Below, piece after piece: positions 1 to 12,636 of a stretch of 64,000 nucleotides of DNA (positions are counted from its first letter, which is position 1; every line of letters starts with the position of its first letter). The translations under genes and the position numbers were made by a program. The stretch spans positions 17,180,436 to 17,244,435 of the forward strand of contig OZ038470.1 in assembly GCA_964036295.1 (NCBI GenBank). The letters are read 5' to 3'. The notes beneath the pieces are model-generated. The model did not search any database. It had not been told where the DNA came from and was given only the letters and a program-made list of their open reading frames with translations. The DNA is from Plumapathes pennacea (Eukaryota > Cnidaria > Anthozoa > Antipatharia > Myriopathidae).

Positions 1-1849
1 TGCTATACATGTCTCTATTATCACTTTCTATGATCACAGTGATGTGTACATCCCCTGCAAGTTTGAGGTCAAAGGATAGAATATAGTCTCTTGTTGCACT
101 GTCCATGTTCAGAACAGCACCGTCTCCATGGAGATCTGCAGGAAGAAATACAAGTCAAATCAGGCTGCCCAAGTGTATTAGTATTGTACTATGCCATAAA
201 ATTATGTAAATAAGCCTGAACACAAAAATCACAGCTATACAGAAAATTTAGATTATTTTAATTTATTATCTATATAATAATACGCTAACTCACTTCCGTC
301 CGTCCGTCCGTCCGTCCATAACGCTCTTTCCCAGGCCTCATCATAAAAAAATCCAAGATGGCCACCACATTGAGTGAAACTGAATATAAATATTGGCCTG
401 GTGTGCCGACCACAGTTCTTTTAGAAATCGGAAATGAATTTAAAAAGAGAATTTGTGCAGTCAGGTGACTGGATGTCAGGCTGATGCTTCCACATGTTCA
501 AAAAATGGGAAGATTTTCATGTCGATCGATCGGCAATTCGTCGAGTGATACGGTCGAGTGGTACATGCACTACAGAAAAATTTGTACGTTGACACTGTAA
601 ACTGCATTCGAGATACTCGAAATGGACTTCAAGAAGGAAAAAAGAAGAAAGAATAATAAAAAAAAAAACTTTCCGATCACCGTATTTTACGGGGATCCCG
701 CTAGTTATTCATAATGCTAAAAGAGATACTTGATTAACTCTGTGGGTGAAAAAACAAAATAAGATACCGAGGTAAACAAAGAACCAAGTTCTGGTCTATA
801 AAGATTAATATCCAAAGAGAAACTCGGAGAATTGAAAAAATTCCCAAATGCCTTTTTGCATAATTATGAAAATTGAAAATTAGGCTACGAAACGGCTTTG
901 AATACATTCTAATCCAAATTGTATTAAATGCGATACACAAATTTTGAGGTTTTGTCTTAAAACGATGAACGACTCTTCTGACAGACAGGCTTTAAAATCT
1001 GGCGAAATTAATTGAATAGGCGCCTGTGGTTCGAAATTTAATACAAATCTCACCTCTTGACGAGAACGTAATCACACTAGAGGCTCGCTCTTCATCAAAC
1101 ACGTTTCTCAATTGGATTTTTTCCGCAGAAAACAACCAGTTTTCTTCCGATGGGCTCTCGCCATCTTCAAATACTTTCACGTTTCCATTGGATTTGCCCT
1201 CTAACTGTAATAAACTGTAGTGGGACAGGCCATACTGGGCGATCTGAATAGGATAGAAGTAACCATCTGGGCTCCATTGTATTGACACAGGCACATTCTC
1301 GACTCCGCTCACGCACTTGACTCGTGTTCGACCTTCTACACGATAATATTGAAACCAGAGGAAAGGCCCTTCTGGCCTGTAAACAGAGCCTTCCTTCGCG
1401 AGGCGTATTTCTGATGTTGAGTGCCTCCAATCAAGAATTTTCTTCTCGTCCTGCTCTCTAACTTCTCCATAAATCTCAAAGTATTCTTTGATGAACGAGA
1501 AAGGCACATAAGCCTCATTAGTGTTTGTGTCCAGACGCCCTTCGATCTTCTTGTCGCCATTGTTAACGTGCACTTCCAATCTCATATACTGCGCTTTCGG
1601 GGGACAAGATTCCGATTTCACTGTCACCCCGCCTTCCACTTCAGTTGCTTTCTGGCCCGCTTTGGAAATGAACTTTTCACAGTCTATCGCAGTGGGAACA
1701 TGACTCTTCAGCACTGTCAGTTTGGCCTTCGTTGTATCATGCACATCGCAGCCATTCCAGAACAGATACGATGTCAAGACAAATGTGAACACGCAAACGA
1801 AAACTACCTTGATTGTCGGCCTGTAGCAGTGATACGCTGCCCAACGCAT
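1..1849 (-). CDS. GLCE: D-glucuronyl C5-epimerase, 5' part (2 exons, continues past window start)
   Basis: Exon 1 is 1849-1054 (265 codons plus 1 nt, donor GTGAG) and exon 2 is 135-1 and runs off the window; phases join to an Arg-Asp junction. The enzyme converts glucuronate to iduronate in heparan sulfate/heparin in the Golgi. Visible evidence: a short cytosolic N-terminus, a type II signal anchor at about residues 12-33 (VVFVCVFTFVLTSYLFW), then a lumenal region. The family hallmark GYFYPIQIAQYGLSHYS is present, preceded by VKCVSGVENVPVSIQW; exon 2 carries ATRDYILSFDLKLAGDVHI, matching the vertebrate segment after it. The catalytic C-terminal helical domain lies outside the window. The ATG at 1849 is the first in frame after upstream stops. 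The intron (136-1053) holds a Helitron. Identification is secure; only the N-terminal part can be judged. Confidence 0.93.
269..704 (+). mobile_element. Non-autonomous Helitron in GLCE intron 1
   Basis: The left end is TCTATATAATAATACGC preceded by A, and the right end is CTAG followed by T, as expected for Helitron insertion between A and T without target duplication. Eight bases before CTAG is a hairpin: CCGTA (680-684), loop TTT, TACGG (688-692). No terminal inverted repeats and no Rep/helicase coding are present in the 436 bp. A (CCGT)n tract lies near the left end at 296-318. The orientation is given by the hairpin end. Confidence 0.75.
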
Positions 1850-1983
1850 ATTATTAGAGGAAACACATCAAATGGTTCATTTCAGTACAAAAAAAAAAAA
1901 TCTCCGAACATCTGCAAAGGGTGAACTGGCGGCGCCCAGTCTTACTCCATCGAATTTGGGCTTATTCACATCCGGTCGACTCG
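1850..1983. other. GLCE upstream region
   Basis: Presumed 5' UTR/proximal promoter of GLCE on the minus strand. An A-rich tract lies at 1889-1900. I see no TATA box or other element I can name. Confidence 0.25.
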
Positions 1984-2230
1984 GAACCCGGGAACGGGAA
2001 ACCGGGAACCGGGAACCGGGAACCGGGAAACGGGAAACGGGAAACGGGAAACGGGAAACGGGAAACGGGAAACGGGAAACGGAAACCGGGAAACGGGAAA
2101 CGGGAACCGGGAACCGGGAACCCGGGAACCGGGAACCCGGGAACCGGGAATCAGGAATCGGGAACCGGGAACGTAGAAACGAAGAACCAGGAATCTGGGA
2201 ATCTGGGAACAGGAACTTGGAATTGGAAAG
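1984..2230 (+). repeat. Heptamer minisatellite (GGGAAMC)n
   Basis: About 35 tandem copies of a 7-bp unit GGGAACC or GGGAAAC, with occasional 8-bp variants, decaying toward the right end. The flank continues into AAATTAGGAACAAAACTAAT, which resembles the flank of the opposite-strand copy at 3466-3590. Because 7 is not a multiple of 3, it gives apparent open frames with a Gly/Thr/Asn/Arg/Glu repeat that are not genes. Confidence 0.9.
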
Positions 2231-3465
2231 GGAATGCAGAAATTAGGAACAAAACTAATTACAAAATTTTATTGAACGCTTGTCCTCTGTAAGAATCGTT
2301 TTCATTTAATGAAGAAAATTTATGATTTGTCTGTTTATCAGCCGGTTACAGTTGTTTACGACTAAAATGGAATAATTGGTAGCATACTTGCAGGGAAATT
2401 TCTCTACAACAAAGCCGGATAATTACAAATATTCTATGGTTATGGGATCTTTATGAGTATCCTTTCTTGATAAAACATATTTTAACTATCAAAAGCACCT
2501 TTCCGAACAGGGGACATTTTAGACCAGCGAGAAAACTTAGGCCTTAAGACTGGAATGTCCGGCCGGACAGAAATATGAGGGACGTTTCAGTTTGAGACAC
2601 CGGCAGTTACCCAATCAAACCAAGAATCTAAAAGTCCGCAACAAAGCGAAGCTATGTTTAAAAGGATAAGTGATGATGAGATTTAAGATGAGAGATAAGT
2701 GATGACGAGATTTTTTAACACTCCGCATTTTCCTTAAAAATTACGTAAGACTCCTCATTTTCCATAAAAGTTGCGTATGTTGTGTAATATGGAAAATCTG
2801 AGAACCGCGTAGCAATTTTTCTTTCCAAAAGTGTAATGTAGTTAATCCGTCTTTCTGTAGCCTATTGACTTCAAAGTTGGGCTCCGATAAAGAAAAAAAA
2901 TTGCATCTAAAGGTCCAAGAAGCACGCTTGTTTAGCAAATAATAAAATTATAGGCTGCTTTGTTTCTCGCGCACGGAGTTTGAATCATACATAAAAAGCT
3001 GATCTCCTCACCTTGAAGATGTCGTCCCCCTTTCGTGATCCACCTCATTGTCTCTAAGGATTAAAAATATCTTCAGTGAGTAAAAGTATACTGTGGACGA
3101 CTCAAAAGGATGAATATTTCTTAGCTTACCCTTCAGTTTGCTCCGACATCGTGCACCATGCGATCATGTAACGAAAGACAGGCGTAATGAGCAGTCACTG
3201 GCTTCTAATGCACTCATTAATCACGTAATTTGGCCGTCAGTAGGCGAAGATCTAACCTGATTGGCCAGCTGGCAACAATGACGCTGGCCACCAGATATTC
3301 TCTTTTCGTATGGGGGTGGGTTTTTAAACCATTTACCCATTAACATTTGTAACTAGCGGATAAATTAGACAAATTATAGGTTTCTTTATCAGGCGAAAAC
3401 CGAGAAAACAATCTTCAAAAATCCAGTAACTTGGTTTTGTTCTGATTAAATTCCCAATTTTTGCG
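2231..3465. other. Intergenic, no gene recognised
   Basis: AT-rich sequence between the two oppositely oriented heptamer minisatellites. Short open frames here lack any family similarity I recognise. It may include the distal promoter of GLCE. Confidence 0.3.
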
Positions 3466-3590
3466 TTCTCCTTTCCAGATTCCGGTTCCCAGTTCCCCGT
3501 TCGCGATTCCCGGTTCCCCGTTCCCGGTTCCCGGTTCCCGGTTCCCGGGTTCCCGGTTCCCCGTTCCCAGGTTCCCAGTTCCTGGTTTAA
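3466..3590 (-). repeat. Heptamer minisatellite, inverted second copy
   Basis: On the plus strand this reads GGTTCCC repeats, the reverse complement of the unit at 1984-2230. Its minus-strand flank (AGAACGCAAAAATTGGGAA, then AACAAAACCAAGTTAC) parallels the flank of the first copy (GAATGCAGAAATTAGGAA, then AACAAAACTAATTACA). Both therefore look like members of one dispersed repeat family with an expandable core. Confidence 0.8.
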
Positions 3591-3667
3591 ACATAGCCGT
3601 CGACTCCGCACGACGTCACGTCACCCGAAAACCGGAAGTGAGCATGTAAGTTCTCTTGTGTACAGTG

Positions 3668-3832
3668 CAGTGAAACCTCGATATAATGAAGGCCAAGGAC
3701 TGGGAAATTTGTTCGCTATAGCAGGGTTTTCGTTATAGCGAGGTTCCGCTCCATACATTGTAACTGGGATGTGTCTAGCTGAAGACTATCCTTCGTTATA
3801 TCGAGGTTTTCGTTACACCGAGGTTCGTTTAA
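3668..3832. mobile_element. Degraded Tc1/mariner-type MITE
   Basis: The left end reads CAGTGAAACCTCGATATAAT. The inverse motif CGTTATATCGAGGTTTTCG lies at about 3794-3812, with further copies inside. The motif family (CCTCGATATAACGAA) is typical of small mariner-derived inverted-repeat elements. The right terminus is decayed, so the exact end is uncertain. Confidence 0.55.
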
Positions 3833-4540
3833 TGTTCACTTTGCGTGTCTCGTGTGTGCGTGCGCAGAAGAGAACAAGCAGCAGGATTATTTGGCTTACC
3901 TTTTATTCCCCCGAGCACAATAAATAAAATCAACTCACGCCAAGGTTTTTCGTTCAAACCCTGCCCGTGTTACGCAACATCTGTTTACTTAACGTCGTAA
4001 ATCGTTTTCAAACGTATTTACAAACTTGGTATTCCACAAAGGAAAGGTTGAGTTGAACAGCAATCCATATAATGGAATGAATCTGGTGAAAACTAGAAAT
4101 TGTATGTTTTGGAATCTTTTAGTCACTTTTTTTCGTAGTTACATATTTAGTGCTTATTTCCCAAAGACAAGATCTCTTTAGTGTTTGCTGAATATTCACT
4201 ATGTACATCGCTTAACATAAATTAATATATGTATACGTATAAATCTTTTGTTACAACGAATCTGGTCAAATTCTCAAACGCAGGGTAACTGATCATTTAA
4301 AAAATGTAACTTAAAAAATATTAATCGTGCGAGAATTATTCCCGCGCATAGGATTGAGAACACTAAAAAGCATAAACAAAAAATGTTTGTAAACGATAAA
4401 AAAATTACAGTGGGAAAGCTGAAAAGCTTTAAACGTCGGATCGTTTCGTTGTGAACAGACATAGTTGTGAAGGCGTGACGATAACTAGTGTTTCATTTCT
4501 CCTGACAAAATAAGAAACCTAATGGTGGCCGATGGAGCTG
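3833..4540. other. Intergenic / RERE 3' UTR side
   Basis: AT-rich, no gene recognised. The part adjoining 4540 is presumably the 3' UTR of the minus-strand RERE gene. Confidence 0.3.
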
Positions 4541-5647
4541 TTAGTCGTCTGACAGGTCTATAGTAACCGGCGCTTTCTTTTGTGGCGAATTATACGCGCC
4601 GGAACTGTCCATGCTTTTCTTTACAACGTTCTCGAGTTGAGACGGACTCTGCACGCTGCGTGATTCTTTCCTGAACATGCCGGACGCGTACGAGTCGTTC
4701 ATCTGCGCTTCTTCCATTCGTTGCTTCATCTCCAGCTCGTGCTGTCTCAACTGGCGCATATACTCATCGTGTATCATGTATGGATGTCGATGCTTAGACT
4801 GCTGATTCAGCAAAAGCTGCTGCTGAAGCTGACGGTCAAGTGGAGTGGACCCGAGCCCGTGAATATGGCCAGGCGCGTGATCCTCAGCAGACAGTAAGCT
4901 GCGCTGCTGGGAGCTGTTCCCGTGGGAGTGCATGAGCTCTGGGTGTTGTTGCCACAGCATTGGATAATTCCGCCACAGTCCCGGATGTTGCTGGTAGGCC
5001 TCATAGGCCGAAAGGTTCTGAGCCTGCAGTGCTCGCATATGCTGATCGTGCGGATGGATGTGAAAGTGCGTGTGTTGGTGTGAGTGATGGTGCTGAGGCA
5101 GATACCCGCACATTCCGGTCAGCGGATCTGTTACTAGCCCGCCGGATCCTTTGACAAGCGCCTCGTGGTTCCTCTGTTCCACTTCTCTCTTGTGTAGGTA
5201 GGACATGGCGGTCAGCGGCTGTGCACTGTTCTGTGATCTGTAAGGCGCGTACCACTGCTCAAATCCCTCCGTGTACTTTGCCGCGCTTTCCCGCATGTCG
5301 GCCGGCCCAGTAACCGCGCCTCCGCCGGGTAACAGACGCACAGGCATCATGCCGTAATCCATGACCGAAGGCTGAGCCGGGAAACCACCAAACGGAAGTG
5401 ACGAACCAACCATAGGGATGTTTGGAGGGTACATGTAGTACTCGCCACTGCTGGACAGCATGTTGCGGATCGCGGACTCATAGTGTGACGTGACGGAGGC
5501 GGGAGTGTCGCTCGGACCGTGTCTTGAGCCCGGTCTTGTATGGCGGTCAGCGGAGGTATCCTTGGCCTGTTGACAACAGATTGGTAAGACATTGGTAAGA
5601 TGGTTTTTTTTTTTTTTTGTCTGATGCGTTTTGCTGGTTTTTCCTAT

Positions 5648-5694
<47 letters not shown>

Positions 5695-8600
5695 TTTGAT
5701 CATTTCGGGTGAAGAGAAATGGTTAATTTTCGGTCAACTTAATCGGGCCTCCCCCACAGGTAAACTAGAGAATTCACCATTTGCTTTTGTTGTCCTTTAC
5801 CTCGGTCTTTTCAGGCAATTCTTTGACCACTGCAGTATCGCTGCTACGCGGTGCGCACGGTGATTTCACCTTCGGTCTTTCGACTCCGATGAACACCGCA
5901 TCCGTGCGCGCGCAGCTCCGCCCCTCCTCGATCAACACGCGCTTCATTATGGCGGGAAGTGTGTCGGACGCAGTCCCCTCGCTTCGGGTCACGAGTGGCG
6001 AAGAGGAGCGGTTGCTGCTGGCATCTTCGTTGTTGCTACTGCAGACGCTGCTTGCATCTCCATTATCCGGCTGTACGCTGTCCCTACCCCCTGTAGTGCT
6101 ACTAGCATCACTAGTGTCTCCATTGACCTCTTCATCTGATTCCTGTAAATACAAACGTCACACGGTCAGCCAGCTGTTGTTGAGTCGTTTATAACTCGTT
6201 CATTTGAATGTACGTTCAGTACAAACCTGATTTTTCTTTCTTTTGCCTGTAGATTGGCGGTCAGGAGACTGATCTCTGGAGCGTTTTATCGCAAGACCCT
6301 TCTTGGGCTTCCCCTGAGATGTAAGTACCAAAAATTCCGATAAATTACTGCACCAACCAGCGGACCCCTCCCAACCCCCCACCCTTGGCTAATTTGTTAG
6401 CATATTGTGACACGTGAATTTCTGGCACGTTTTCAAATAATATTGCTACAGGCTTTGAGTTTACTCCTAGTTAAGAAAATATTCTCAAGTAGATCAGTAT
6501 TCTACACAGAAACAAGAAACAAACGAACGTTTTACAAAAGAAAAAAACTTTGCCACAAAGATACATAAAGTTGTTTTACTGAAGTAATCTCGATAAGCAG
6601 TCATCACTTGAGCAAAAGCCTTGTCAACAAGTGAAAGTTGCTATTTTTGTTAGATGTTATGTTGAGAATTTTGAGTTATCATTTTGAGCAGATTGAGCAT
6701 ACCAGTTTACAAAAAGATGCTGTGAAGGGAGACAACTCTCTTCAAGCTAAAATAACTGTACCCACATTCTTGTAAATGATTGGTTTCAGTTCTCTCTCTC
6801 TTATAAAAGCTGAGTGACCTGGTTATGAGTCTCACCTTCTTGTGTTTTTCTTTTCCCAGCATGCTGCTGCTGCTAGTGCTTGATGTGCTTCCACTAGATG
6901 GTGATGTCGGTTTAATCCCTTTGGTCATTCGACGACTGCTTACTGGAGACTCACGTGACAAAAGAGCTAAAGGTAAGAAGAAGCTGTTATCCTCAACAAG
7001 TTCCCTTAAATCAAGTGTGGGTTGGGAAGGACAGCCAGCTGGCAAGTTGACTTGCATAAATAGAAAAAAATGTGAAAACCAAATGACCTGCATGCAAACT
7101 CGAGTTTGACCAAGTTGAAGAAAGTTTAAATTTTGTGTTGAATGGCATCTACCTGCACTATATTATTTCAGATAGATTTTTGCATTTTTATGCTTAATGT
7201 GAGCTCTGAGATTAAAAGCTGCCAGGCATTCACCTTCAGTAGGGCTGGCCGTCTTGTTCCGTCCAGACCGTAAAGTGCTCTGCACCACTCCATTATTTCT
7301 TCGACTCCTCAAACCAACTTTTCCGCACAGCGAGTAGCTGTCTTCATCTCGAGGTTCTCTCTCTACATCAACTTTGAACATGAATGGTGGAGGTTTTATG
7401 CCATCTTCTATAGCAGGCAGTCGGCCATATTTCTTGTAGAAAATTCTGCATTCGGTACAAAGGATAACTTTGTTCTGGCCCCCATGATGCCAACTGCGAG
7501 AGGTCACATTAAAGCAGTGCCGGCAGCAGTACAGACTGCGGGGAGAGACAAACCGGGTTAATGCAGTTACAAACTAAACAACATTATTTTGAAAAACAAG
7601 TTTAGAGGAAAAATGCCTAAAATTATTGATATACATAATTTACAGTATCATCATTGTTTCAACAAGACACATCCTAAGTTCTAGTGAACCTTGCAATATT
7701 TAGTCGGTAATCATCCAACAGTATCTAATATACAGCAACACAAGATGAAATAAAACAACATATTGCTATATGATACAACACAGTACAACAAGTCAAGGAT
7801 GCAACACAAGAAACACATGATACAATAAAGAATTCAAGAATAAGATGCATGCCTTTACCTCAGGTCTTTTTCACTGTCATCACTCTCATAGTCATCTTCA
7901 CTGCAGGAGCTCAGATCAACTGTGTATGAAGAGAACATTATTGACTTCTGCTCTTCCTGGTTACACTGTTAACAAAATATTACTGTAGGATTACTATGAT
8001 TATTACAATTACTTTAGTGTACCAACAGTACTCACCGAACTCACTAGCCATGTTCTTGTTTGTTCGTGGGTACACCTTGCGTCTCAACACATTATGACGA
8101 CGTCGACGATGCGGCCTGGATGTGAGCGCCGACTGTGATTTCTTCCAAATATAGTAATACTCCACTAGTTCCATCTGAAGACAAAATGCAAATGAAAGTT
8201 TGAGTTTTGTGTTATGATGAAACAGACCACACAAGTTGATTAACTGGGAGACTTACCGTCTCCTTATGGGCAAGCAATTCTTTCCTGATCTTGTAGAAAT
8301 TTTTTCCATGCTGCCGCAGACCTTTCACAAACTTTTTCTGTGTAATATCAGAGGTGCAGCGTCAGAATAAGAGATATCATAGCACAACAACATCATAAGC
8401 CTTTTCAATCCAGATTAGGGGCCTTGGTATCAAAGAGTCTTACCGTGTCATCATCCGTCCATTTGGTCTTCAGTTCTTTGGGGTAGGGTTTTTTCACTAA
8501 GGCCTGCAAAGCTTTGGTTGCATCGTAATCATTCTCATGTAACTGAATCAGATAAGAAGGCAGTTCATCAGACAAATCTATCACAACAGCTGCTAGCTGA

Positions 8601-11600
8601 GTTCAGCTCAAGAAGCAATATCAGAACTAACAATGTTAATGCTTTGATTACCAAACGTACCCAGTCAACATAAACAACTCTCACTAACAATTTAATGCAA
8701 AATTAGTTCAAAGTACCATCTCCCATAATATTATCAGAGTGCATCAATGCTAACTTCAGCCCAAAACAACCTTGGTTCCTAAATGCTGGCTCTTACCACG
8801 TCAAGACAATTAATGGTGGTTGCATCTTGTGAGATGACACTGAACCCATCCTCCGGTGTACCACCATTACACATCCCTGCATACTGTGCCATGCTCCTGC
8901 AAATCAAAGTGCCAGTGATCAAAACCTCTTTTCTGCACTTGTTCCTCCTGCTGATTGTTGTCTGAGAATAACACCCTACATGTCTGGGGGCAAGGGTCTC
9001 AAATATTGACTATAAAAAGTATGGTAAGTTCTTTCTCACCTCGCTGCCCTGAGATAAGCCATCAAGGCATGTTCATCTAGCTGTGGATTCCATGTCTGAC
9101 AGAAATTCAAAATACTTCTGTGATAAAACAGCTATGATAATAATACTTTCATAAAAGACTACATAAGCACAGCACAACAAGCAAGCATTTATTGCTACTG
9201 ACCAGTTGCTCTCTTGGACTCTCTGAAGCTGTCATCCCTGGGCAACACTCTGGCAAAACAGCCTGTCAAAGATCAACAAACAAGTGAATCAACATACTAA
9301 AAAAGTAGGCATACCACCACATTTTTTCTAAATATTTTTACGCAGAAACTCTGTGTGTGTCTAGACTTTTAACAGTGTTTCAAGTTTTTATGATTTCCTT
9401 TACCTGATGACTTGGCCCAACTCTGATCTCTCCCTTTGTATTGGCTAGTCTCCTGCAACACAACAATACATAATCAGCAAAATGTATGCAGCAGTCACAC
9501 AAGACAACAGTAATATTCTGTGAATTTATTTGTAACACATGAGTTCAATGTTTTGGAAACAAGAAGGAGAAAGCCAACTTGGCTTCACAACAATGACAAA
9601 AATATTAAGAGTCCATCAACACCAACCTAGTCTCTGGGTTGTATCCCAAAACATAGAAAAAAGAATCTGGTCTTGAAATATACTCCTTGACGTGGCCAGA
9701 CACTTCAGCAAATGAATGCACATAGCACTTGCCCCTGCAAATCAAAAACAGTACTGTCAATCACCCACACAGACCTAACTCTGTTAAACTACAGTACATG
9801 CAATCATAGATGAAGAGGTCATGCTTCCTGATTTCTCACTCCCAAGCTCTGAACATAAAATAAGAAAATGTATAAGATCATATCTCAATCGCTGTGATGT
9901 TCTAGCACTTTCATTAATTACATCTTAGTTGTACAATTTATGTGTAAAATTAATACAGTGTTCCCTGTTCACTTGTCACACAAAAACCTAGATTGTTCAC
10001 TAACACAGCATCACTTACCTCAGGGCAGAAACAGGATATATGTCTGTAGCATCCGAGATGAAAAGCTCTCTTTCCTTCACACTTTCGTTTTCCAAAATAT
10101 TATCCTTCGACCCTGGCAACACAGATGAAATAAGTCAAAATAAATGTGTAATTCCAGAACTTGAAATAGAGCTGCATGGATAAGCGAGTTCAAACTTAGT
10201 AGAGCCACATATCAAAAGGGAGACAGGAAAAAAAAATGGATAAGACATAGATTTTAGCAATTTTGTAATTTATACCTAGATGAATGAATGGACTAATGGA
10301 TGGATAGAGATGTAGGAATTCCATACCATTTTCTGCACTGCGATCTTGCACTAGGAGTTGATATACAGACTCTGGAACTTCGGATGGCCGATAATACCAA
10401 CGCACAGCCACTTGAGTGCTGTCACGTTTACTCTGCCAGAAAAAAATCAGTCATTTTATTTTTATCACTAAATATTATTCTGTCTTAGTTTCAATACCAC
10501 TGCTTTCAGGTATATAACAGCCACATGTAACCTGTGAATATGCACCAATAATCTAAACGCAACAATATTGGCTTTGCAACATGATAACTCCCAATCTATT
10601 ATAAATATACAAAAATCATAACAACAAAATGGCCGAGATATAAAAATATTGGGTTACTTCGCTATATCATTATTTTGCATCATTGCATTCAAATTATATT
10701 GCATCAGCGTGAAATGTTAGTCCTGTCATGTGAAATGTTAGTCCTGTCCCTGCTTGGTAAAATAGTTGAGATCGTCGTTGCAAATCTTTCAACTGCATGC
10801 TAAAGATTAATAGATTTGTTTATTCACATACACATATTAGAGTCCCTTAAATTAACAAGATGTCTATGCAAATGTCCCTTTTAAATGATAAGCATGATAA
10901 TAACTAACCCACAAGCCAAAAATCTCAACCCTACGCTACAATTTCAAAAAGAAACTTTCAGGCACCACACTGGAATGGAATTCCATTTAGCAGCGAAACA
11001 TTTCAAAATATAACTAAAAATGAATGGAGAGAAGCAATTAAAATAGAGTTTTTAAATGGCATTAATAAATGCAAGGCAGATGAATGGTTTTTATTTGCTT
11101 TCTTCCGCGAAACAAAGATGACCAATATTTTCCTCCAAATAAATCTTATATAAATGAACAAATTATTGAACATTTTCTTTTGCTCAGTATAGGTTTAAAT
11201 ATATGGCAAATTTTTCCCGAATTTCAAATCCTGTTTTGCTTTGAGTTTATGCTAAACTGAGGTGACTGCATCAATAATTGAGAAAGCCTGTAGGTTTGCC
11301 TAACAAAGGGCTGTCCCATGGATAATAAAGTGATCTATTTTGCAAATTTCCCTCAATATGGTTCAACACATTGCCTTTAATTCCAGGCAGGTGCACAAAC
11401 AAAACAGCATAATTTGAAAAGATGGACGAATTTTAACATCAAATTACACATAAATTACTTGCCGCGTTTTAATTTTCTAGAACAGGAATCTACATCAGTT
11501 TGTCTTGAAGCGCAGGGACGTATTGTCGGACAGACCTTTTATTTTTTTAGCGATTATGATAACAAATAGTTTAAATTCGATTATACACATGCATAGATTT

Positions 11601-12636
11601 GTGAAACCTCGGCGCTCATACACCAAGAAAACCATTTTGCGTCCCGCTGGGTTTATTCGTGTAAACATTCAGGTTTTGTAAGTTTCTGTCCAGTATAATC
11701 GCACACACTACTCAAAGTCATCACCTAGATAAAGAAAAAATGGCAAATTGGAAAACTACTAGCTTACTCAGTGGTGTTTTGAGTGTATATACTTACCAAG
11801 CGAAATTCTTTTATCGAGCATACAAAATAGGCCACATCGGGTCGTTGACTGTCGATATATACACAATCTAGAAAGACAGAAGGGAAACGCCATTTATTTG
11901 AACACATACAGCTAATAACAAAACAAAATGGGCGATACGTCAAATTTGTTTGTTTTGTTATCAAAGGAGATTGTTTGAAAATATTTTTGAGAATTTAACC
12001 TAAACCGAACCGGGCAAGCGACAACCAGCAGTTATTTTTTGTGAAAAATTGTGTCTTTTGGCTGTCTGTTATTGGTGATTCCCAGTTGGTCACTTTTGAG
12101 CAGAGAAAACAGTCGAAACAAAAGCTTATTGTGTGTACACATGCAAAATTTGAATTTCTAAGACTTATGTCGACCACATTTGTGGGCTGTTCTCGAGTAA
12201 CCTTTGTTGTAGTGACACGAGAGGAAAAAAGCGATTTGCACAAAAAACAGCAGAGATCGCAATTTCCACTTTCACATTTCAAGAACAAGGAAATGTTGGG
12301 CGTTTGTGCCAGCACTTGTACTCTTGTAAGGTAGAGTATAATTACAAGTAATTATTCTGATAAGCCAAACAAGCTATAATCTCCAACTAATGCCGATCTT
12401 TTGGCAAGGACATTTTATCTGTGCTCACCTCCCGATTCATAACAAACACTGTCCTCAGCTTTGTAACAAGTAAGTGTAGTATCCTCGTTGCTTTTGCGAT
12501 CTTCGTCCCCTTTGTTTACACGTCGTCGACCGGTCGAAACTTGTAACGGCTCTTCCTGAGAATTCAGTCCTGTTTTATCAAAAGAATTATCCGATCTGCG
12601 TCTCACCATTGGAGTCCTCGAAGTTGCAGTCTTCAT
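4541..12636 (-). CDS. RERE: Arginine-glutamic acid dipeptide repeats protein (atrophin/MTA family corepressor), 18 exons
   Basis: Exons (high to low): 12636-12429, 11867-11797, 10432-10327, 10112-10019, 9734-9627, 9452-9404, 9262-9203, 9095-9040, 8896-8797, 8542-8444, 8337-8257, 8174-8036, 7919-7859, 7535-7234, 6966-6836, 6313-6227, 6142-5801, 5566-4541. All phases agree; 1039 aa. Domains: BAH about 68-196 ([24 protein letters not shown]); ELM2 from about 197 ([10 protein letters not shown]); SANT about 309-360 ([19 protein letters not shown]); GATA finger C415-x2-C418-x18-C437-x2-C440; Ser-rich linker; atrophin segment RSCARTD; His-rich C-terminus ([18 protein letters not shown]). Nuclear corepressor that recruits HDACs in vertebrates. 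It is shorter than human RERE (1566 aa), mainly lacking the long Pro-rich stretch. The start is uncertain: ATG 12636 is the first in frame after a stop at about 12711, and an acceptor-like AG sits beside that stop. Confidence 0.92.
5645..5697. repeat. (TTTA)n microsatellite
   Basis: About 13 copies of the TTTA tetramer, in the last RERE intron (5567-5800). Confidence 0.95.

Noticed and set aside
1872..2292. Two overlapping 120-codon frames rich in Gly, Thr, Asn, Arg and Glu
   Set aside because: They translate the 7-bp minisatellite; every frame gives the same low-complexity peptide.
5600..5863. 87-codon frame rich in Phe/Leu/Tyr/Ile
   Set aside because: It reads through the (TTTA)n microsatellite in a RERE intron.
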